From assembly GCA_900551145.1 (NCBI GenBank), contig URUQ01000094.1:1-5354 (forward strand): DNA of 5,354 nucleotides. Direction: 5' to 3'. A program made the position numbers and the translations under genes. Source of the DNA: an uncultured Eubacteriales bacterium (GTDB lineage: Bacteria > Bacillota > Clostridia > Christensenellales > CAG-917). Below are positions 1 through 5,354 of this stretch, in pieces. Position 1 is the first letter of the stretch. Each line of letters opens with the position of its first letter. The notes beneath the pieces are model-generated. The model saw only the letters and a program-made list of their open reading frames with translations, did not search any database and was not told the origin of the DNA.

Positions 1-38
1 CTAATTCGTCGGCAGCGTCAGATGTGTATAAGAGACAG
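1..38 (+). other. Illumina Nextera i5-side adapter (assembly contamination)
   Basis: This is not biological sequence. Positions 6-38 match the Nextera Read 1 adapter, and 20-38 is the 19-base Tn5 mosaic end used in tagmentation. The five bases before it (CTAAT) fit the end of an i5 index; they agree with the index I recall as S510. Reverse-complemented, the block is what untrimmed read-through at the end of a Read 2 looks like. Read in the murE frame it adds a false C-terminal LSLIHI and a stop. In another frame it gives the VSYTHLTLPT type of peptide often seen in contaminated metagenome proteins. Genuine sequence begins at 39. Confidence 0.97.
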
Positions 39-1070
39 GTCTATGATAATCGTGCCCTTTTCGCACTTCAAAACGGAAAATCTGCCCTTGACCGCCTTTA
101 CTTTGCGCACGGCGTGAGTGATGGTTTGTGCGTCTATACCGAGTTCTCGCGCGACTGACATTGCCGCCAAAAGATTGTAAACGTTGAACTCCCCGTATAA
201 CTTTGATTTGACGTCCACCAGTTCGTCGCAAAGGTTGGCAACGAAACTCACGCCGTCTATATCTTCTCTCACGTTGATTGCAAAGCAATCGGCGGGATTA
301 TAAAGTCCGTAACCGAGCGTTTTGATATCCTCTCTGTCTTCCAACCTGTTAAACAAAATTCGACCGCTTTCGTCGTCGACGTTTACGATTGCGCATTTTG
401 CACCGCCGTTTTCAAAAAAGGACATCTTTACGCCCCTATACGCCGAAAAGTCTTTGAAATAATCCAAATGGTCTTGCGTGATGTTTGTGAGCACGGCAAT
501 ATCCGCTTTGATATCTCCGAGTTTTTCAAGGTAGATTGCGTGTGCGCTCACCTCGGCAATCACCACTTCCACGCCCTTGGCGCGCATCTTGAAAAACAGT
601 TCGTTGAGCTCGAACGGATTGGGCGTTGTGAGGCTTTGTCCCACTTTTTCGTCGAGAATATAATGTCCTTCCGTGCCGATAAGCCCGGTTTTTACGCCTG
701 CAAAAGTCAAAATCGAGTTTATATAATGAGCCGTCGAAGTTTTGCCGTCAGTGCCGACGACCGCAACAAACGTCATATCGTCGAGCGGTTTCAAAAACAG
801 GTTTTCGCAAACGAGTGCGTACGCTTTGCGCACGTCGCGCACTTTGATATATTTGACCGCCTCTTTAACGTCTTTTTCCGTCAAAACGACAAAGTCCGCA
901 TCTATCGTGCCGATATATTTGTTTCCGTCGTCGTTTACGCCTTCCATACATACGAACATATCCCCGTTTTCCACTTCTTTCGAGGATATTTTTATGCCTT
1001 TCACTTCGGTGTTCATATCCGCATTAGTCGATATAACGTCGACGTTTTGCAACAGTTTTTCAAGTTTCAT
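39..1070 (-). CDS. murE: MurE, UDP-N-acetylmuramyl-tripeptide synthetase, C-terminus missing
   Basis: Cytoplasmic ATP-dependent ligase that adds the third residue (meso-diaminopimelate or lysine) to UDP-MurNAc-L-Ala-D-Glu. The window holds 344 genuine residues of a family usually near 480-500. Seen, numbered from ATG 1070: a compact N-terminal UDP-binding domain (about 1-95, with the ISSKEVENGDMFV signature); the Mur-ligase P-loop GTDGKTST at 106-113; TTPNPFEL at 148-155; EVSAHA at 173-178; TNITQDHLDYF at 195-205; Lys215 in the VKMSFF segment, at the place of the carbamylated lysine; and YGEFNVYNLLAA at 292-303. The sequence stops after IIID, just where family members continue with YAHTPD. 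The ligase C-terminal domain, including the DNPR-type motif that tells DAP from lysine enzymes, is therefore absent and the substrate cannot be assigned. An in-frame GTG at 1097 is possible, but the ATG at 1070 has an ideal ribosome binding site. Residues encoded below 39 are adapter. Confidence 0.95.
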
Positions 1071-1077
1071 ATCGTAA

Positions 1078-1085
1078 CTCCTTTT
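1078..1085 (-). promoter_or_regulatory. Ribosome binding site of murE
   Basis: The minus strand reads AAAAGGAG followed by 7 bases and then ATG at 1070. This is a near-perfect Shine-Dalgarno site at ideal distance, and it decides the start against the GTG at 1097. Its first two A residues are also the last two bases of the hairpin at 1084-1133, so the AGGAG core sits directly at the foot of that structure. Confidence 0.85.
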
Positions 1086-1133
1086 GGGTTGATACACTCA
1101 TGATAATGAGTGTAGAATACTTATTCAACCCAA
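1084..1133 (-). promoter_or_regulatory. Two-part hairpin in the murE leader
   Basis: Two perfect 9-bp inverted repeats are nested. The outer arms are TTGGGTTGA at 1084-1092 and TCAACCCAA at 1125-1133. The inner arms are TACACTCAT at 1093-1101 and ATGAGTGTA at 1106-1114, enclosing a 4-base loop. On the start-proximal side the two stems are continuous (18 bases); on the other side 10 unpaired bases (1115-1124) separate them. In the mRNA the structure ends at the murE Shine-Dalgarno. No run of U follows it in either direction, so it does not look like an intrinsic terminator. It could tune murE translation, mark an RNA processing site, bind a protein, or be a dispersed genomic repeat. The pairing is seen; the role is inferred. 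Confidence 0.65.
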
Positions 1134-1170
1134 CCGCAAAAGTAGCCACGAACGGAAAATCTTTTCAACG

Positions 1171-3099
1171 TCACGTGATAAGCAAAACGGCGTTTCGTTT
1201 GTCCACTTTCACTCCGGCAAGAGGATATTGCGCACTCACGGTATCTCCCTCTCCGTCTATCTCGCAGTACAGACCGAGTTTGACAAGTTCCGCCTTTGCC
1301 TTGCTTACGCTCATACCGCAAAAGTCCGGCAAATCGAACTCTTCTCCGACGATATCCGCCTCTTTGCCCGTGTAGGTCGGGTCAATCGAAAGATACGCAA
1401 ATATGCTCTCAAATATGTCACCCACCATAGGCGCGGCAACGAGCGATCCGTAGTACATATACCCTTTTGGTTCGTCGACGATAAATAGTATTCCGTAATT
1501 TGCGCCCTCCGTCACCGAAAAGCCGAGGAAGGACGATATATATTTTCCTCTTGCGATTTGCCCGTTCTCGTACTTTTGCGCAGTGCCGGTTTTGCCGAGG
1601 ATTTTATATCCCGGGACATATGCACCCTTTCCGCTACCCTCTGTCACCACTCGTTGCAAAAGTTGACGCATAATATCCGAGGTTGCCTGCGACACCGCTC
1701 TTTCACCGCCGAGAAGTTGACTTCCCGCAATCACTTGTCCGTCCGAGGCGGTGATTTTGTCCATAAGGTGCGGTTTGACGCTCACACCGCCGTTTATCAC
1801 GCTCGACGTCGCACTCAAAAGTCCTATCGGCGTAACCGCAACCGCTTGTCCGAAGCCTATGCGCGCCAAATCCACGTTTTTTACCAAGTCTTGCCGAATA
1901 AAAATTCCGCTCGTTTCCCCCGTCATATCTATGCCCGTCTTGCTTGCCAAGCCGAATTTGCGCAAATATTCGTAAAAACTATCCGTTCCCATACGCAAAG
2001 CGCAGTCCATAAACACGCAGTTACAACTGCTCTCTACGCCTTGTCCGAAGTCTATCGAGCCGTGTCCGCGCGCTTTCCAACATCTTATCCTCTTTCCGTC
2101 CACGGTGCGTGAGCCCGCGCAATAAAATCTGTCCGTAGTGCGCACTTTGCCGGAGTCGAGCGCGGCGGCAGAGGTCAATATTTTGAAGGTCGAACCCGGT
2201 TCGTATACCGTTGATATAAATTTGCTTTTGGAGTTTTCAAAAAGAGATTGCAAATCGTCTCTCGGCACGGTGTTGAGGTCGAAAGATGGATATTCGCAAA
2301 GCGCGACTATTCCTCCGCTCGTATAGTCCATAACCGCACACATTACTCCCTTGGGACTGAATTTCGCAACGGCGTTGCGCACCGCTCCCTCGACTATGGA
2401 CTGTATCCCCGCGTCGAGAGTAGTAACGACGTTCATACCGTCGATTGCTGGCAAATAATAACTGTTGCCGTCACCGCTCTTGCGACCTATAAGGTCGGAC
2501 TCCGTCAAAATTTGTCCGTTTACTCCGGTAAGATACTTGTCGTAATAGGATTCTATTCCCGTCTGTCCGTAGCCGTCGCTACTGCAAAATCCAAGCACTT
2601 GCGTCATAAAATCTCCGTACGGATAATAGCGAAAATTGTCCTCGGAATAATAAATTCCGTCAAGTCCGCTTGCGTACACTTTGGCAAGTTCTTCCTTGGT
2701 GACTTTCGTCGCAACCGTGACTTCGCTCGTGCGCTTTGAGATTTTTTGAAGCGTGGTTTCAAAGTCGTAACCGAACGTGTCGCATAATACCCTCGCAACC
2801 CCCTCTTTGTCGGAAGTGTCGCTCGGTCTTACGTACAAATTGTATCTCGTGGAAGTTGAAGCAAGCACTTTTCCGTTTTTGTCCAAGATGCTTCCCCTCG
2901 GAGCGTCCGTCGGGACGTCTCGAAGCCATTGAGACAACGCTTTTACTTGCAAGTTTTTGCTATCAACCACCATCACGAAAAAGGTTTTGCATAGCACCGC
3001 ACAAAACAAAAAGACCATCAGCAGTAATACTGCCGACAGCCTTTTTGTTGGATTATAAAGAAGATTGGGTTTTGTCTTATTTGTCGATGCGAACTTCAT
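1171..3099 (-). CDS. spoVD: Class B penicillin-binding protein with PASTA domain, SpoVD/FtsI type
   Basis: D,D-transpeptidase that cross-links peptidoglycan outside the membrane at the division or forespore septum. The 642 residues are complete and typical in length. Seen: a basic cytoplasmic N-terminus; one membrane segment at about 21-45; the PBP-dimer (pedestal) motif PRGSILDKNGKVLA at 67-80; the transpeptidase domain with STFK at 303-306 (nucleophile Ser303), SCN at 358-360 and KTG at 503-505; and one PASTA domain at about 585-642. Cys340 (RCWK) and Cys359 (SCN) are 19 residues apart, the spacing I recall for the redox-active pair Cys332/Cys351 of Bacillus subtilis SpoVD. This favours SpoVD over PBP2B, but in Clostridia such a protein may also be the vegetative FtsI. 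ATG 3099 is the only plausible start. It lies inside the preceding gene (23-bp overlap) with only a weak upstream GGAAT, so translation is probably coupled. The gene ends 100 bp before the murE ATG. Confidence 0.93.
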   Translation of the reverse strand: MKFASTNKTKPNLLYNPTKRLSAVLLLMVFLFCAVLCKTFFVMVVDSKNLQVKALSQWLRDVPTDAPRGSILDKNGKVLASTSTRYNLYVRPSDTSDKEGVARVLCDTFGYDFETTLQKISKRTSEVTVATKVTKEELAKVYASGLDGIYYSEDNFRYYPYGDFMTQVLGFCSSDGYGQTGIESYYDKYLTGVNGQILTESDLIGRKSGDGNSYYLPAIDGMNVVTTLDAGIQSIVEGAVRNAVAKFSPKGVMCAVMDYTSGGIVALCEYPSFDLNTVPRDDLQSLFENSKSKFISTVYEPGSTFKILTSAAALDSGKVRTTDRFYCAGSRTVDGKRIRCWKARGHGSIDFGQGVESSCNCVFMDCALRMGTDSFYEYLRKFGLASKTGIDMTGETSGIFIRQDLVKNVDLARIGFGQAVAVTPIGLLSATSSVINGGVSVKPHLMDKITASDGQVIAGSQLLGGERAVSQATSDIMRQLLQRVVTEGSGKGAYVPGYKILGKTGTAQKYENGQIARGKYISSFLGFSVTEGANYGILFIVDEPKGYMYYGSLVAAPMVGDIFESIFAYLSIDPTYTGKEADIVGEEFDLPDFCGMSVSKAKAELVKLGLYCEIDGEGDTVSAQYPLAGVKVDKRNAVLLIT

Positions 3100-3874
3100 A
3101 TTTGGAATCTATTCCGAAAGATTCCGTATTATTCGCATTTTGAGTTGCGACCACGCCGACTTTGCTCGTCGGAGTAACCGCTTTGCCCGCGTTGATCTTT
3201 GTTGCGTTGACGATGATGAGCGACGCAACGAGTGCGATAACGGCAAGATATACGCCGAGAATGATTTTGCCTTTGGTGTTGAGTCTACCGCGTTGTCTTT
3301 CTTCGGTGGTGTCTTGCGTTCTTTGCGCTCTGCGAGCAAACAATGAAGTGCGCGCTTTTTGTGCTACTTGTGCGTCTTGAAACACGGGTCCGTTTTGAGA
3401 AGTGCCCGCAAGTCTGTTATAGAGTTCTTGGTCACTCAATCTTTCGGTGTCGTGAGCGGTAAACTCGTAGAAGTTTTCGGGTTTCGCAACTCTCGTTTGA
3501 ACGGGTGCTTGATATTGCATCGGCTCTACGTACGCGGTTTGATCGTATTGCACGGGCGCGCTGTATTGCACGGGTTGTGCGGGTGCGTTTGCACGCAAAT
3601 TATCGTAGAAGGGATATTCGCGAGTTTGATATTCGCTCGATTGGGGTGCAACGTACGGACGATTTGCTTCGTAGCTTCTTACGCTTTCCACGCTTCTCGG
3701 TGCTTGCGCAGGTGCTATATCGAAATTGTAACGTGCGTTTTGCGGCTCTGTTTGTTGCGCATAAGTATTGCGTGAGGACTTAAAATCTTCGTATGAAGGA
3801 AAACGCTCAACGCTGTTTTGTTGTGCTACGCTTTGTGTGTTTCTTCCCAACAATTCATCCAATGTAATTGCCAT
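3077..3874 (-). CDS. Single-pass membrane protein in the ftsL position, with long Gln/Pro/Tyr-rich cytoplasmic region
   Basis: I do not recognise this protein by sequence; its place between rsmH and the PBP gene is where ftsL normally lies. The 265 residues contain a short conserved-looking N-terminus (MAITLDELLGRN), a low-complexity stretch rich in Gln, Pro, Tyr and Ala (about 15-130) with repeated PVQY/PMQY units, a probably helical patch RLSDQELYNRLAG (145-157), a basic juxtamembrane stretch (about 172-203), one membrane helix (about 203-223), and only about 42 residues beyond it. The positive-inside rule puts the long part in the cytoplasm. Typical FtsL is near 100-130 residues, with a short cytoplasmic end and an extracellular leucine-zipper coiled coil of 50 or more residues. 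Here the outer tail is short, polar and without visible heptads. It may be a highly divergent FtsL or another division protein that has taken the slot. It overlaps the PBP gene by 23 bp, which suggests coupled translation. Start: ATG 3874 with a good Shine-Dalgarno. Confidence 0.85.
   Translation of the reverse strand: MAITLDELLGRNTQSVAQQNSVERFPSYEDFKSSRNTYAQQTEPQNARYNFDIAPAQAPRSVESVRSYEANRPYVAPQSSEYQTREYPFYDNLRANAPAQPVQYSAPVQYDQTAYVEPMQYQAPVQTRVAKPENFYEFTAHDTERLSDQELYNRLAGTSQNGPVFQDAQVAQKARTSLFARRAQRTQDTTEERQRGRLNTKGKIILGVYLAVIALVASLIIVNATKINAGKAVTPTSKVGVVATQNANNTESFGIDSKYEVRIDK
3545..3574 (-). repeat. Short in-frame direct repeat coding for PVQY units
   Basis: The 12-base string GTATTGCACGGG (plus strand) occurs at 3545-3556 and again at 3563-3574. 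The period is 18 bases, or six codons. It encodes the PVQYSA/PVQYDQ repetition in the disordered region of the ftsL-position protein; looser relatives (PMQY, APVQ) lie on the N- and C-terminal sides. Slippage or duplication at this site would change linker length without breaking the frame. Confidence 0.6.
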
Positions 3875-3977
3875 AACATACCCCTTTTTAGATTATCGGT
3901 TTCTCTTTTTTCACCCTGATAGATAACCGAATTTCCCTTCTTTATTCTCTCTTATTTTTTATGTGTTTTTATCTTTT
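3875..3977 (-). other. A-rich purine-biased gap between rsmH and the ftsL-position gene
   Basis: This 103-bp spacer is clearly more AT-rich than the genes on either side, and its coding strand is mostly A and G. It holds the ribosome binding site of the downstream gene. A 6-bp inverted repeat (TCGGTT at 3896-3901, AACCGA at 3925-3930) with a 23-base loop is too weak to call a terminator. I find no convincing -35/-10 pair and no small gene. Apart from a gap of similar size before murE, it is the only real break in an otherwise tightly packed cluster. Confidence 0.5.
3881..3887 (-). promoter_or_regulatory. Ribosome binding site of the ftsL-position gene
   Basis: The minus strand reads AAAGGGG, then six bases (TATGTT), then ATG at 3874. 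Match and spacing are good and support this start for the membrane protein, whose first residues MAITLDELLG follow at once. Confidence 0.7.
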
Positions 3978-4913
3978 TCACACTCGCTCTACTACCCTGA
4001 GTTTTGCGCTTTGCGAGCGTGGATTGATTTCAAGTTCTTGCTCGGTGGCGACGATGGGTTTCTTGTTTACAAGTTCCACCTCTTGCACCTTTCCGCATAC
4101 GCACACGGGAAAGTCCGGAGGACACGTACACGCGAGCGATAGTTGTTTGAATGCGGATTTGACAATTCTGTCTTCTAGCGAATGGAAGGTTATCACTGCC
4201 ATTCTTCCGCCTTTTTTAAGCCGTCTTGCCATTGCGGTGATTGCCTCGTCAAGCCTTGAAAGCTCTCCGTTGACTTCAATCCTTATCGCTTGGAAAGTGC
4301 GCTTTGCAGGATGTCCGAATTTCCATCTCGTCTTTGCCGGATAACTGTCTTCGACTATCTTTGCAAGTTCCAGCGTCGTTTCAATCGGCTTTTGGCTTCT
4401 GTGATTTACGATTCTTCTCGCAATCACTCTGGCAAGTTTCTCTTCACCGTAATCGAAGAGTATTCTTGCAAGGTCCTCTTCCGAAAAGTCGTTGACCACT
4501 TCGTACGCCGTCAGCGTTTGGTCGCAATCCATTCTCATATCGAGAGGCGCGTCCTTCATATAGCTGAACCCTCTTTCGGCATTATCCAGTTGAGGGCTGG
4601 ATACGCCGAGGTCGAGAAGTATTCCGTCCACCTCTCCAACGCCTATCTCGTCGAGATTGGCAATGAGGTTTTTGTAATCGTCGTGAATGAAGGTCACTTT
4701 ATCGAGATAATCTCTGAGCCTTTCTCTCGACGCTTGCAAAGCGTATTTGTCTTTGTCTACGGCGATGAGTCTGCCTCCTTCACCGAGTCGCTTTACAATC
4801 TCAATCGAGTGCCCCGCACCGCCTACCGTACCGTCGACGTAAATGCCGTCGCTTTTGATATTCAGTCCGTCAAGACATTCGTTCAACATCACGGGGATAT
4901 GTGCAAATTCCAT
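3978..4913 (-). CDS. rsmH: RsmH (MraW), 16S rRNA m4C1402 N4-methyltransferase
   Basis: Cytoplasmic S-adenosylmethionine-dependent methyltransferase that modifies N4 of C1402 in the decoding centre of 16S rRNA. It is complete at 311 residues, normal for the family. Seen, numbered from ATG 4913: MEFAHIPVMLNE at the start; SAM-binding DGTVGGAGHS at 27-36; acidic VDKD at 52-55; DGILLDLGVSSPQLD at 96-110; GFSY and DAPLDMRMD around 115-129; FGHPAKRTFQAIRIEVNGEL at 199-218; ITFHSLEDRIVK at 241-252; the four-cysteine block CTCPPDFPVCVCG at 262-274; and NPRSQSAKLRVVER near the C-terminus. A GTG at 4919 overlaps the mraZ stop (GTGA) and would add two residues. ATG 4913 is preferred because GGGGTG lies at proper distance and family members usually begin with the MxFxHxPV pattern. 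Its start within a few bases of the mraZ stop indicates coupled expression. Confidence 0.97.
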   Translation of the reverse strand: MEFAHIPVMLNECLDGLNIKSDGIYVDGTVGGAGHSIEIVKRLGEGGRLIAVDKDKYALQASRERLRDYLDKVTFIHDDYKNLIANLDEIGVGEVDGILLDLGVSSPQLDNAERGFSYMKDAPLDMRMDCDQTLTAYEVVNDFSEEDLARILFDYGEEKLARVIARRIVNHRSQKPIETTLELAKIVEDSYPAKTRWKFGHPAKRTFQAIRIEVNGELSRLDEAITAMARRLKKGGRMAVITFHSLEDRIVKSAFKQLSLACTCPPDFPVCVCGKVQEVELVNKKPIVATEQELEINPRSQSAKLRVVERV

Positions 4914-4915
4914 TC

Positions 4916-5306
4916 TCACACCCCGTACTTTTTGAGGTCTTGAATCATCTTGTCAATTTTTTGAGGATCAAGCACACCGTATCTCGCGTCCCAAGTTTCG
5001 CTCGGCCACACTTCGAGGTAGGTCGCTTTACCCACGAAAACAAGCTCTTTTGAAATGCCGTATTTCTCTTTGATGTTTTTGTCGAGAGTAACTCTGCCCT
5101 GTGCGTCTTCTTCCAAAGGTCCGCTGAACGCAAACACGCTGGACGTAAATTCATCGGTATCCGAGGTGTACGGATTTTGATTGATGAACGGCGCAAACAT
5201 CTCTTCGAATCTTTCTTCGGGAACGATGTAGAGGCACCCGTTTTTGCCCGGCATATAATAAGGATTTGCGCCAAGCCCTTCGCGGAACTTAACGGGTATC
5301 CTAAAT
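4916..5306 (-). CDS. mraZ: MraZ, transcriptional regulator of the dcw cluster, N-terminus missing
   Basis: DNA-binding protein built from two AbrB/SpoVT-like half-domains that form a ring-shaped oligomer; in studied bacteria it binds repeats in its own promoter and controls the cluster. The window holds 129 genuine residues of a family near 143. They begin at FRIPVKFREGLG, which in complete members follows a DxKGR motif, so about 14-15 residues (start codon, first strand and first DxKGR motif) are missing. Seen: FRIPVKFRE (1-9), GKNGCLYIVPEERFEEM (20-36), the second-half DAQGRVTL (67-74) and the TYLEVWPSETWDARY strand and helix (95-109). The protein ends in LKKYGV. A reading frame continues upstream as MGSEMCIRD, but that part is adapter and should be removed. 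The mraZ promoter and its MraZ-box repeats would lie beyond the right end. Confidence 0.95.
4919..4924 (-). promoter_or_regulatory. Ribosome binding site deciding the rsmH start
   Basis: The minus strand reads GGGGTG, then TGAGA, then ATG at 4913. The four G residues (4924-4921) are 7 bases from this ATG but only 1 base from the alternative GTG at 4919, too close to serve it. The site lies within the last codons of mraZ. Confidence 0.6.
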
Positions 5307-5354
5307 CTGTCTCTTATACACATCTCCGAGCCCACGAGACGGACTCCTATCTCG
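5307..5354 (+). other. Illumina Nextera i7-side adapter with index (assembly contamination)
   Basis: This is not biological sequence. Positions 5307-5325 are the Tn5 mosaic end in reverse, 5326-5340 complete the Read 2 adapter, 5341-5348 (GGACTCCT) is an i7 index matching the one I recall as N705, and 5349-5354 (ATCTCG) begins the P7 flow-cell sequence. On the minus strand it gives the false N-terminus MGSEMCIRD joined in frame to MraZ. Genuine sequence ends at 5306. Confidence 0.97.

Noticed and set aside
20..38. Tn5 or IS50 transposon end
   Set aside because: The mosaic end is continuous with the synthetic Read 1 adapter and index bases, and the opposite end has the matching Read 2 adapter, so it is library preparation, not a mobile element.
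1060..1101. A 13-codon upstream frame starting with ATG inside the hairpin loop side and ending within murE
   Set aside because: No Shine-Dalgarno precedes it, its start lies within a predicted stem, and it is out of frame with murE; chance is the simpler explanation, though a leader peptide cannot be fully excluded.
468..1103. A 211-codon open frame on the plus strand opposite murE
   Set aside because: It is antisense to a well-supported murE, has no ribosome binding site or recognisable domain, and such frames arise from the codon bias of the real gene. The same applies to the other plus-strand frames across the PBP, ftsL-position and rsmH genes.
1084..1133. Intrinsic terminator between the PBP gene and murE
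   Set aside because: The hairpin is strong enough, but no U tract follows on either strand; the downstream bases on the transcript are the murE Shine-Dalgarno.
3104..3115. Small palindrome GGAAT-CT-ATTCC just upstream of the PBP start
   Set aside because: A 5-bp stem with a 2-base loop is not a stable hairpin, and the bases are coding sequence of the overlapping gene.
3892..3897. GATAAT as a -10 promoter element before the ftsL-position gene
   Set aside because: No -35-like hexamer lies about 17 bases upstream, and the implied start site would fall in the ribosome binding site.

Overview
The window is a contig of about 5.3 kb carrying the start of a division and cell-wall (dcw) cluster. All genes lie on the minus strand, so transcription runs from the right end to the left. 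In transcription order they are mraZ (N-terminus cut off), rsmH/mraW, a divergent single-pass membrane protein in the ftsL position, a PASTA-bearing class B penicillin-binding protein of SpoVD/FtsI type, and murE (C-terminus cut off). The gene order, the single C-terminal PASTA domain, the RCW...SCN cysteine arrangement in the transpeptidase and the strong Shine-Dalgarno sites point to a Gram-positive Firmicute. A Clostridia-class organism from a metagenome or uncultured source is my inference. I cannot name a species.

Layout. Positions 1-38 and 5307-5354 are not biological: they are Illumina Nextera adapters with index bases, so the genuine insert is 39-5306. mraZ (4916-5306) overlaps or abuts rsmH (3978-4913). 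An A-rich gap of 103 bp then leads to the ftsL-position gene (3077-3874), which overlaps the PBP gene (1171-3099) by 23 bp. A 100-bp spacer holding a long two-part hairpin precedes murE (39-1070).

How the genes work together. MraZ is a DNA-binding regulator of the cluster. RsmH methylates 16S rRNA in the ribosomal P site. The ftsL-position protein probably belongs to the division membrane complex. The PBP cross-links septal or spore-cortex peptidoglycan. MurE adds the third amino acid of the peptidoglycan stem peptide in the cytoplasm. Tight spacing through the first four genes suggests one operon. No promoter or terminator for it is recognisable inside the window; the main promoter should lie upstream of mraZ, beyond the right end.

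Points most worth a second look are the adapter ends, which create false protein termini; the ftsL-position protein, with about 200 Gln/Pro/Tyr-rich cytoplasmic residues and only about 40 outside; and the hairpin abutting the murE ribosome binding site. Apart from these I see an ordinary dcw cluster and no wholly new system.
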